From NCBI GenBank assembly GCA_023426005.1, contig JAFABO010000162.1, positions 1-6,955 of the forward strand: a stretch of 6,955 bases of DNA, in the 5' to 3' direction. Positions 1-5,642 of the stretch are shown here, in pieces (position 1 is the first letter of the stretch; each line of letters begins with the position of its first letter). The stretch comes from Bacillota bacterium (GTDB lineage Bacteria > Bacillota > Clostridia > Acetivibrionales > DSM-1351). The notes beneath the pieces were generated by a model. The model was not told the DNA's origin. It saw only the letters and a program-made list of their open reading frames with translations, and searched no databases. The translations under genes were made by a program, and so were the position numbers.

Positions 1-90
1 AAAGGGCACACGAAGTCAGGCTGTGTCATCAGGGATCAGGAGGTATATCTGCCTTTGTATCGTGAAAAAGTTGAGGGCAAGCCGGTTTAA
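1..90 (+). CDS. C-terminal end of an unidentified protein (5' part outside the window)
   Basis: Frame 1 is open from the first base to a TAA at 88-90, giving 29 residues that end in LPLYREKVEGKPV. The next gene follows after 33 bases with its own ribosome binding site, so this is probably the preceding gene of the same operon. I do not recognise the family from so short a tail. A C-terminus in which a strand such as EVYLPLY follows a helix occurs in Gfo/Idh/MocA-type sugar dehydrogenases, which would suit a rhamnose operon, but this is only a guess. That the frame is coding is inferred from its position and spacing, not from homology. Confidence 0.5.
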   Translation, partial: KGHTKSGCVIRDQEVYLPLYREKVEGKPV

Positions 91-108
91 TGGCTTAATA
101 TTAAAAAC

Positions 109-114
109 AGGTGG
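109..114 (+). promoter_or_regulatory. Ribosome binding site that sets the start of the ASRT-family gene
   Basis: AGGTGG lies 9 bases before ATG 124, the usual spacing. TTG 121 is in the same frame but only 6 bases away. ATG 117 is in another frame and leads to a short, meaningless peptide. ATG 124 is therefore preferred. Confidence 0.6.
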
Positions 115-123
115 TAATGATTG

Positions 124-477
124 ATGTACACTTATACAATCCCGGATGCTTACTGGCATTCAAAAAGCAATGGATGTTTTCCCAGTCACGAGTCGGTTTG
201 TGTACTGAATGCCGGCCGAAAGCCGGCACATCTATCCATGACCTTGTATTTTGAGGACAGGGAAAAGCAGGAAGGCTTTAACTCGGTTGTCGAGCCGGAA
301 AGAACCGCACATATAAGAATGGATAGGCAAAAAAACAATGCCGGGCAAACAGTGCCAATGGACACGCCTTATGCTATCGTAATAAAATCCGACGTTCCGC
401 TGACAGTGCAGTACACCCGGATGGATACCTCACAGCCCGAAATGGCTATCATGACTGCTATGGTTAAAGCGGAGTAG
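124..477 (+). CDS. ASRT-family (Anabaena sensory rhodopsin transducer-like) small-molecule-binding protein
   Basis: The 117-residue protein matches, over almost its full length, the soluble transducer of Anabaena sensory rhodopsin (Pfam sensory rhodopsin transducer family) as I remember that sequence. Shared blocks are SHESVCVLNAG (residues 21-31; SHETVCILNAG in Anabaena), ERTAHIRMD (59-67), VPMDTPYA (77-84), and IKSDVPLTVQYTRMD (87-101) followed by SQPEMA. The length equals that of the family's single beta-sandwich domain. There is no signal peptide or membrane segment, so it should be cytoplasmic. The family has been proposed to be a general small-molecule, possibly carbohydrate, binding domain. 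No rhodopsin gene is visible. Instead rhaA begins 19 bases downstream, so a role in sensing or handling rhamnose or a rhamnose intermediate is the natural inference. Family membership is secure; the function is not known. TTG 121 would add one residue. Confidence 0.9.
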   Translation: MYTYTIPDAYWHSKSNGCFPSHESVCVLNAGRKPAHLSMTLYFEDREKQEGFNSVVEPERTAHIRMDRQKNNAGQTVPMDTPYAIVIKSDVPLTVQYTRMDTSQPEMAIMTAMVKAE

Positions 478-496
478 AAAGGGAGGATTTTTTATA

Positions 497-1726
497 ATGG
501 GCAGTATTTTGCAAAACTATGAGGCTGCAAAGTCGGTTTATGCCGAATTGGGAGTGGACACCGACAAAGCCATGGAGCGCCTTGACGGCATTTCACTTTC
601 GGTGCACTGCTGGCAGATAGATGATTTAAAAGGCTTTGAGAACCCGGATGCCGTTTTGAGCGGAGGTATTGCCGCTTTTGGAGGTGCACCGGGAAAACCT
701 GAAAGCCGCGAGCAGTACATTGAGCAGATTGACAGAGCGCTTGGACTTATCCCCGGAAGAAAAAAGCTCGCTCTTCATGCGGTTTATCTTGATAAGCAGG
801 GAGCTGATGATGTACCGCGGGACAGCTTGGAGCCGAAGCATTTCAAATTCTGGGTGGATTTCGCCAAATACAGAAATATAGGACTGGACTTCAACCCGAC
901 TTATTTCAGTCATCCAAAAGCCGAAGACGGCTTTACCCTGTCAAGTTCCAATGAGGAAATAAGGAAATTTTGGGTGGAGCATGGAATATGCTGCCGGGAG
1001 ATTGGGGAGTATTTCGGGAAGGAATTGGGACAGACCTGTATCACCAATCACTGGATACCCGACGGCTATAAAGATTATACTGTCGACAAGCTCTCGCCGC
1101 GTTTGCGCCTGAAGCAGTCGCTGGATGAAATATTCGCCCGCAGTATTGATCCGAAATATAATATTGATTCGGTGGAAAGTAAATTGTTCGGTTTGGGCAG
1201 TGAAAGCTACGTAACCGGTTCGCATGAATTTTACAGCAATTATGCAGCACACAGGAAAAACTGCGTGATTTGCATGGATACAGGACATTTTCATCCCACT
1301 GAAGAGGTATCGTCGAAGTTATCTTCATATCTGGCTTTCAATCAGGAGATCCTGCTGCATGTCAGCAGGCCGGTGAGATGGGACAGCGACCATGTGGTAA
1401 TGCTGGATGATGAGACAAAGGCAATTATGAGGGAGATTGTATACTGCAATGCTCTGGATCGTGTTCATATTGGGCTTGATTTCTTCGATGCGAGCATCAA
1501 CCGCATCGCAGCAACGGCAATTGGCGCACGAAATGCGAAAAAAGCCATGCTCTTGGCTTTGCTTGAACCGAGGGAAAAGCTTGTGAAGTACGAGCATGAG
1601 GGAAATTTCACAGACCGCCTGGCACTTTTTGAAGAACTTAAATCCTATCCGTTCGGCTTTGTATGGGATATGTACTGCGAAAAGCACAGCGTAAAAACCT
1701 ATAATTGGTTTGAAGATATTATTTAA
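497..1726 (+). CDS. rhaA: L-rhamnose isomerase (EC 5.3.1.14)
   Basis: RhaA interconverts L-rhamnose and L-rhamnulose in the cytoplasm, the first step of rhamnose breakdown. The 409-residue product aligns along its whole length with the E. coli enzyme (419 residues), for example LDFNPTYFSHP (130-140), NHWIPDGYKD (184-193), VESKLFG (226-232), DTGHFHPTE (261-269), LLHVSRPVRWDSDHV (286-300) and HIGLDFFDASINRIA (324-338). The metal-binding residues known from the E. coli structure correspond to E227, D261, H288, D296, D298 and D328, and all are present. GGGAGG at 481-486 precedes ATG 497 by 10 bases. The gene sits 19 bases after the ASRT-family gene and 17 bases before an aldo/keto reductase gene, which indicates one transcript. 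No rhamnulose kinase or aldolase is in the window; they may lie upstream or elsewhere. The gene appears intact and the assignment is firm. Confidence 0.97.
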   Translation: MGSILQNYEAAKSVYAELGVDTDKAMERLDGISLSVHCWQIDDLKGFENPDAVLSGGIAAFGGAPGKPESREQYIEQIDRALGLIPGRKKLALHAVYLDKQGADDVPRDSLEPKHFKFWVDFAKYRNIGLDFNPTYFSHPKAEDGFTLSSSNEEIRKFWVEHGICCREIGEYFGKELGQTCITNHWIPDGYKDYTVDKLSPRLRLKQSLDEIFARSIDPKYNIDSVESKLFGLGSESYVTGSHEFYSNYAAHRKNCVICMDTGHFHPTEEVSSKLSSYLAFNQEILLHVSRPVRWDSDHVVMLDDETKAIMREIVYCNALDRVHIGLDFFDASINRIAATAIGARNAKKAMLLALLEPREKLVKYEHEGNFTDRLALFEELKSYPFGFVWDMYCEKHSVKTYNWFEDII

Positions 1727-1743
1727 GTGGAGGATATGTTCGG

Positions 1744-2694
1744 ATGAATAAATATTTAAAAATAAAAGGCACAGATCTGACAGTCAGCCGTATAGGCCTT
1801 GGAACTGTCAACGCCGGGCTTTCCTGGGATGGAAAGGACGCGTTCAAAATACTTGAGAGTTATGTTGAAAAGGGAGGCAATCTGATCGACTGCGCCCGGG
1901 TATATTCGGATTGGGTGGAGCCTGAGACCGGCAGGGCAGAGCGCGTTGTGGGAGACTGGATCCGTCATCGCGGCCATAGTGACGATATTGTGATCATAAC
2001 AAAAGGCGGCCATCCATCTATGAAAACGATGAACATCAGCCGCCTTTCAAAAAAGGATATCGAATATGACATATCGCTCAGTTTAAAGGCACTGTCGGTG
2101 GATTGCATCGACATCTACTGTTATCATAGAGACGACATAAACCGTCCGGTACCGGAGCTGATCGAAACAATGGAGAGCCTTGTGAAAGCGGGCAAAATCA
2201 GATATTATGCCTGCTCGAACTGGACAACCGAGCGTATGAGACAGGCCGACGAGTATTGCACAAAAATGGGCTATAGGGGCTTTGTGATGAATCAGGCGCT
2301 TTACAACTATGGTTCAGGCAGTATGAAGCCTTTTCCGGACCCAACAATGGTTACCGCAGATGCCGGAATGCTCGGGTACCATACTCAGAATACAGGTAAT
2401 GTGCTGACGGCATATATGAGTCTTTGCAGTGCCTTCTTCCACATTCTGAACGCAAAAGGAGAACAGGCGGTCAAGGACAGTCCTTATTACACAAAAGGCA
2501 ACCTGGAGTTGATGATACATATCAAAAAGCTAATATCAAAGTACAATACGGATATTACGCAGGTACTGCTGGGTTATATCCTGACGCGTGAACCTCAAAT
2601 GCTGGCTCTGATAAGCTCCGACAGCATAGAGCAGCTTGACACTGCACTAAATACCCTGGAAATTGGATTTGTACAAGAAGACTTTTTACTGTAA
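1744..2694 (+). CDS. Aldo/keto reductase, probably acting on a rhamnose-pathway aldehyde or ketose
   Basis: This 316-residue protein has the single TIM-barrel layout of NAD(P)H-dependent aldo/keto reductases. The catalytic tetrad is visible as D49 and Y54 (LIDCARVY), K87 (IITKGG) and H128 (YCYHRDD). RIGLGT (16-21), VKAGKIRYYACSNW (147-160) and VMNQALYN (181-188) are further family blocks. In many members a basic nucleotide-binding segment lies in the C-terminal part; SSDSIEQLDTAL (291-302) corresponds to that region. GGAGG at 1729-1733 lies 10 bases before ATG 1744, and the gap to rhaA is only 17 bases, so co-expression is likely. Plausible substrates are L-lactaldehyde (reduced to 1,2-propanediol), which arises from rhamnulose-1-phosphate cleavage, or a deoxy-sugar ketone. 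This comes from context; the sequence alone does not give the substrate. Confidence 0.88.
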   Translation: MNKYLKIKGTDLTVSRIGLGTVNAGLSWDGKDAFKILESYVEKGGNLIDCARVYSDWVEPETGRAERVVGDWIRHRGHSDDIVIITKGGHPSMKTMNISRLSKKDIEYDISLSLKALSVDCIDIYCYHRDDINRPVPELIETMESLVKAGKIRYYACSNWTTERMRQADEYCTKMGYRGFVMNQALYNYGSGSMKPFPDPTMVTADAGMLGYHTQNTGNVLTAYMSLCSAFFHILNAKGEQAVKDSPYYTKGNLELMIHIKKLISKYNTDITQVLLGYILTREPQMLALISSDSIEQLDTALNTLEIGFVQEDFLL

Positions 2695-2776
2695 AGCCTA
2701 TTTTAAATGCCGGTCATTTGAACATTGGTAAAACAAATCTGCGGTAAGAATAAGCAGTAATGAAGGGAAGTGGAAG

Positions 2777-3724
2777 ATGATGAAGAAGCAAAACTATGAA
2801 GTTAAGAATGAGAAAATAAAGAGGGCCTTTCTTGAATTAAAGGAAAATAACCCTGAAAAATTGAAGAGAAGGCTGAATCTGTCCTGGAGCAATTGGGGTT
2901 TCGGCGTTGAAAATCTGGAAGAATCGGCTGAACGTCTTTTTAAGGCGGGCATCAAGTATATAGAACTCCATGGCAACCACTACAGTCCGGATATTGGATA
3001 TAATGCCGATGAGGTTTTAGAGGTTCTTGGCAAATTTGACATAAAGGTTGCGGGAGTTTGCGGCATGTTTTCCGACGACAATGACCTGTCAAGCAACAGA
3101 GCGGTACAAAGGCAGGGAGCGATAGATTATATAAGACGGGAAGTCCCATTCACTGCCGCTGTAGGAGGTTCATATATGCTGGTATTGCCAGGTGATTGCG
3201 GCAGGCCCTTGGCGTATGACAATATGGAATTCGAGAGAAGTGTAGAGACTATAAGGAGCATCGCTGACATATTTGTTAAGTATGATGTGAAAGCTGCAAT
3301 TGAACCTGTGCGTTCCGCCGAAATCAGTTTTATACATACGGTGGATGATGCCATAAAGTATATAAAAGCGGTAAATCATCCCGGTATAGCTCACATTAAC
3401 GGAGATGTATATCATATGCAGTCGGAGGAAAGCCATATTGGAGAGGCGATAATTGAGGCGGGGGAGAAGCTGGTTAATCTCCATATGGCCGACAGTAACA
3501 GGTGTGCATTAGGAGAAGGAGCCATGGATCTTGATACAATAATTATGGCATTATATCTGATTGGTTATAACACCGAAGGGCGGTATGTAACTCCCGAACC
3601 CCTTGGCCCTGGAGGAGCACCTTATCCTGCAATGTATGGAAAACCGGACAAAGCATCTCTTGACAGCCTTGTGATGCAGTCCGCGAAATATTTCAGGGAA
3701 AGGGAAGAAATTCTTTTAGGATGA
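2777..3724 (+). CDS. TIM-barrel sugar (phosphate) isomerase/epimerase
   Basis: The 315-residue product belongs to the xylose isomerase-like TIM-barrel / AP endonuclease 2 fold shared by D-tagatose 3-epimerases, hydroxypyruvate isomerase and inosose enzymes. The expected four metal ligands can be picked out as E176 (AAIEPVRS), D210 (HINGDVYHM, with H213 nearby), H236 (NLHMADSN) and E274 (TPEPLGPGG). GEGAMD (246-251) matches the conserved loop before the seventh helix. About 33 N-terminal residues, rich in Lys and Glu, precede the first barrel strand and are longer than in a minimal family member. ATG 2777 and ATG 2780 are adjacent; the purine-rich AAGGGA at 2763-2768 fits the first slightly better. 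The gene follows the reductase by 82 bases and ends just before a terminator, so it is probably the last gene of the rhamnose operon. An L-rhamnulose or related ketose 3-epimerase is possible; the substrate is inference. Confidence 0.85.
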   Translation: MMKKQNYEVKNEKIKRAFLELKENNPEKLKRRLNLSWSNWGFGVENLEESAERLFKAGIKYIELHGNHYSPDIGYNADEVLEVLGKFDIKVAGVCGMFSDDNDLSSNRAVQRQGAIDYIRREVPFTAAVGGSYMLVLPGDCGRPLAYDNMEFERSVETIRSIADIFVKYDVKAAIEPVRSAEISFIHTVDDAIKYIKAVNHPGIAHINGDVYHMQSEESHIGEAIIEAGEKLVNLHMADSNRCALGEGAMDLDTIIMALYLIGYNTEGRYVTPEPLGPGGAPYPAMYGKPDKASLDSLVMQSAKYFREREEILLG

Positions 3725-3786
3725 TTTTTTCGTCTTATAGAATAAATAACCAGCATCTGGAAATCAAATAAAAGATAGAAATTATG

Positions 3787-3816
3787 AAGAGGAAATATTT
3801 TTGTTTCCTCTTTTTT
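3787..3816 (+). terminator. Intrinsic terminator closing the rhamnose operon
   Basis: AAGAGGAAA (3787-3795) pairs perfectly with TTTCCTCTT (3804-3812) across an 8-base loop, and a run of six T occupies 3811-3816. It lies 63 bases after the epimerase stop codon. The stem has only four G-C pairs, but the layout is classical. Confidence 0.85.
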
Positions 3817-3963
3817 GTACTTAGAAAACCGGTGCTAAGAAGATTAATAGATGCTCTACGAAATTGATGGTGCAAGTTTTCAATGATATTTATTGCATTA
3901 TTGCACAGTTCAAGGAAGATATAAGAACATAAGTAAATATGTGGTATAAACTTTGAAAATGTA
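3817..3963. other. AT-rich intergenic spacer with no recognisable gene
   Basis: Together with the terminator and promoter, this spacer makes up the 284-base gap between 3724 and 4009. Forward frames are broken by stops within about 30 codons. An open frame on the opposite strand (3735-3980) runs through the terminator, is rich in Ile, Phe, Leu and Tyr as expected of AT-rich DNA, and has no evident ribosome binding site. A weak 5-bp inverted repeat (CTTAG 3820-3824, CTAAG 3835-3839) is present. I see no RNA gene or mobile-element end here. Confidence 0.5.
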
Positions 3964-3992
3964 TAGATATAACTTTCCACTCATGATATAAT
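3964..3992 (+). promoter_or_regulatory. Extended -10 sigma-A promoter for the repeat-protein gene
   Basis: A perfect extended -10, TGATATAAT, spans 3984-3992 (TATAAT at 3987-3992). TAGATA at 3964-3969 is a 4-of-6 match to the -35 consensus with a 17-base spacer. Transcription would begin near 3999, leaving a leader of only about 16 bases that consists essentially of the ribosome binding site. Confidence 0.7.
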
Positions 3993-4000
3993 TATTTTCT

Positions 4001-4007
4001 GAAGGAG
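4001..4007 (+). promoter_or_regulatory. Ribosome binding site deciding the repeat-protein start
   Basis: GAAGGAG ends 7 bases before ATG 4015, which is normal spacing. The in-frame GTG at 4009 is only one base away and cannot use this site, so ATG 4015 is chosen. Confidence 0.75.
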
Positions 4008-4014
4008 TGTGCAT

Positions 4015-4392
4015 ATGGAAGAAACATTAAAACTCATTCTTGAGAAGTTAAACGGTATGGAGTCAGATATAAAGGAATTGAAACTGGGACAAGGGGAATT
4101 ATCTCAAGGACAAAAAGAATTATTCCAGGGTCAAGAAGAATTATTTAAAGGACAAAAACAATTATTTAAAGGGCAGGAAGAATTATTTCGAGGGCAATCA
4201 GAATTATTTCAAGGACAAAAAGCCTTGGAAGTATCTCAAGTTAAATTGTCCGATAAGCTGGACGCCTTTGAGAAGCAGACAATGAAGCGTTTTAATGAAC
4301 TGGATAGTAAAATAGCAAGCATCAATGATGCGGTTGCCGACTTGATGGAATTTAGGACATATGCCGAAAGTAACCTTAAAAAGATAAAATAG
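4015..4392 (+). CDS. Small predicted helical/coiled-coil protein with seven 7-residue GQxELFx repeats
   Basis: The 125-residue protein has three parts. An N-terminal helix (about 1-24) is rich in Leu, Glu and Lys. Residues 25-73 are seven tandem heptads of the form GQ(K/E)ELF(K/Q). A C-terminal helix (about 74-125) shows heptad-like spacing (LSDKLDAFEKQ, FNELDSKIASINDAVADL). There is no signal peptide, membrane segment or catalytic motif. In the repeats Leu and Phe are adjacent, so one face is hydrophobic, while the other core position would be Gln; an ordinary two-stranded coil is therefore not certain. The gene has its own promoter and terminator and so appears monocistronic. It is clearly AT-richer than the rhamnose genes. 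I know of similar low-complexity Gly-Gln-repeat proteins in Clostridia, but no function. Coding status is supported by the promoter, the ribosome binding site, an in-frame repeat and a terminator just after the stop. Confidence 0.8.
   Translation: MEETLKLILEKLNGMESDIKELKLGQGELSQGQKELFQGQEELFKGQKQLFKGQEELFRGQSELFQGQKALEVSQVKLSDKLDAFEKQTMKRFNELDSKIASINDAVADLMEFRTYAESNLKKIK
4087..4233 (+). repeat. Seven tandem 21-bp coding repeats
   Basis: Units start at 4087, 4108, 4129, 4150, 4171, 4192 and 4213, each in frame and opening with GGACAA, GGTCAA, GGGCAA or GGGCAG. The shared core GAATTATT(T/C) is best kept in units 2, 3, 5 and 6; unit 4 has CAATTATTT, and units 1 and 7 are the most diverged. The unit is a multiple of three, so copy number could change by slippage or recombination without breaking the frame. 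Confidence 0.9.
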
Positions 4393-4401
4393 TTAATGCG
4401 C

Positions 4402-4431
4402 AGCAAGGTTATAACACCTTGCTTTTATTTT
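4402..4431 (+). terminator. Intrinsic terminator after the repeat-protein gene
   Basis: AGCAAGGT (4402-4409) pairs with ACCTTGCT (4416-4423) around a 6-base loop, followed by a T-rich tail (TTTTATTTT, 4423-4431). It begins 9 bases after the stop codon at 4390-4392. Confidence 0.85.
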
Positions 4432-4602
4432 GCTGTTTTTAAAATAGGGATGGACTGTATTTTACAACGAGGGGAAAGTAATTGACTTAAGAAAGTATAA
4501 ATTTCTGTAACAAAATCTACTTCCAATCCATAACTTATTACTAAATAAATATGCTTTACGCCTGGTATATTGAAAACCGGCTTGATACAAATAAGAGGGC
4601 GC

Positions 4603-4608
4603 GGGAGG
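4603..4608 (+). promoter_or_regulatory. Strong ribosome binding site inside the nominal glycosyltransferase reading frame
   Basis: GGGAGG lies 8 bases upstream of the in-frame codon TTG 4617. By contrast, no purine-rich site precedes ATG 4551, where the upstream bases are only A, T and C. This argues that translation starts at TTG 4617. Confidence 0.7.
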
Positions 4609-4616
4609 AAAGTATT

Positions 4617-5630
4617 TTGTGTTTGCCATTGGTTACTGTCGGAATCATTAATTATAATTGCATCAAATTTTTAGAAAATTGTGTTGAGTCATATCTTAAC
4701 CAGTCGTACTGGAATTTAGAAATAATTATTGTTGATGACTGCTCCACAGATGGCTCCATTGAAATGCTTAAGGAATTGGAACAATGCAATGGAAACATAA
4801 GGTGTATCTATCATGAAAAAAACAGCGGAGGTCCTTCGAAAGCCATTCAGGAAATTGTTCAGCAGGCGGGAGGAAAGTATTTTCAATGGATTGCATCCGA
4901 CGACTATGTTGAGATTGATGCCATTGAAAAATTCGTGGATTATTTGGAAAAAACCAATAATGATTATGTTTATTGCAATTTTAAAATCATAAATGAAAAC
5001 AATGAAGTTACATCCTGCTGGAATTATTCTCATCCTGCACTTAATGATATGGTCCGCAGGATATTTGCAAATGCCTCAGGGGTCATTCCTATGAACGGTT
5101 TGTACAGAATTGATTTTTTCCGGAGAAACGGTATTACCTGGAACATATACAGGAACAATGACCATTCCTGCGACACCATAAACTCACTTGATTTTATCAG
5201 GAATGGCATGAAATATGGCATGATAAATGAAAACCTGATTTATTACAGACTGCACCAAAACAACTGCTCTCATAACCTGGAGGAAAGAATCAAGTCATCC
5301 TTGGCAGTTTATGACTATATCATCAAAAATTTTAATGAAGCTGCATATTTGCCTGCCATAGCGTGGAGCAGTTCCGAAAACAGGGAACAGCTTAAGAGCT
5401 ATTCAATCGCTTCACATTTTTATAAAAAAATAACAGAATATATGAAATTGGAGGGAATGCCCCGCCATTTAAAACACACTGTCAGTGGAGAGAAAATAAA
5501 GGAATGCATGCGTATATTTATAGACGAAGGAATGCTGTATATTCACCGGGGGCTGACACAGGGAGATACTTTACGAAATGAATTGGTTGAGCTGGAAGCA
5601 GAGTATAAAAATCTTCTGAATGGATCGTAA
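4617..5630 (+). CDS. Family 2 (GT-A fold) glycosyltransferase
   Basis: From TTG 4617 the product has 337 residues. It opens with LPLVTVGIINYN, the typical first strand of GT2 enzymes, then has EIIIVDDCSTDGS (35-47), where the paired Asp residues bind the nucleotide, and IASDD (92-96), the DxD-like metal and sugar-diphosphate site. The C-terminal half (about 170-337) is helical in character and matches no motif I recognise. No membrane helix is evident, so it should be cytosolic or peripherally attached. It probably transfers a sugar from a nucleotide donor to a surface-glycan or protein acceptor; donor and acceptor cannot be read from the sequence. The FkbM gene starts 12 bases after its stop, implying co-transcription. 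An open frame from ATG 4551 would add 22 residues (359 in total), but that stretch has no ribosome binding site and lies before the conserved first strand. Confidence 0.9.
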   Translation: MCLPLVTVGIINYNCIKFLENCVESYLNQSYWNLEIIIVDDCSTDGSIEMLKELEQCNGNIRCIYHEKNSGGPSKAIQEIVQQAGGKYFQWIASDDYVEIDAIEKFVDYLEKTNNDYVYCNFKIINENNEVTSCWNYSHPALNDMVRRIFANASGVIPMNGLYRIDFFRRNGITWNIYRNNDHSCDTINSLDFIRNGMKYGMINENLIYYRLHQNNCSHNLEERIKSSLAVYDYIIKNFNEAAYLPAIAWSSSENREQLKSYSIASHFYKKITEYMKLEGMPRHLKHTVSGEKIKECMRIFIDEGMLYIHRGLTQGDTLRNELVELEAEYKNLLNGS

Positions 5631-5642
5631 AGGATAATCAAT

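Noticed and set aside
117..220. ATG 117 as the start of a different small gene
   Set aside because: The frame closes after a few dozen codons without resemblance to anything, while ATG 124 gives a complete ASRT-family protein.
941..1687. Several - strand open frames of 95-120 codons opposite rhaA
   Set aside because: They are shadows of a secure + strand gene; their translations show no recognisable motif.
2695..2776. Possible promoter or terminator in the 82-base gap before the epimerase gene
   Set aside because: TTGAAC at 2718-2723 has no -10 at suitable spacing. AAATG/CATTT around CCGGT is only a 5-bp stem without a T-run. The gap is left as simple operon spacing.
3820..3839. CTTAG/CTAAG inverted repeat as an operator or element end
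   Set aside because: Only five base pairs with no partner copy, target duplication or conserved context.
3735..3980. 81-codon open frame on the - strand in the gap after the epimerase gene
   Set aside because: It runs back through a clear terminator, has the Ile/Phe/Tyr-rich composition expected of random AT-rich DNA, matches no family I know and lacks a ribosome binding site.
4087..4233. 21-bp repeats read as a CRISPR-like or iteron array
   Set aside because: The repeats are contiguous without spacers, in frame, and encode a protein heptad; a coding explanation is sufficient.
4482..4510. TTGACT as the -35 of a glycosyltransferase promoter
   Set aside because: The -35 is good, but the bases 17 further on (CTGTAA) match the -10 consensus poorly, and TATAAA at 4496-4501 is only 8 bases away. 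Not listed as a promoter.
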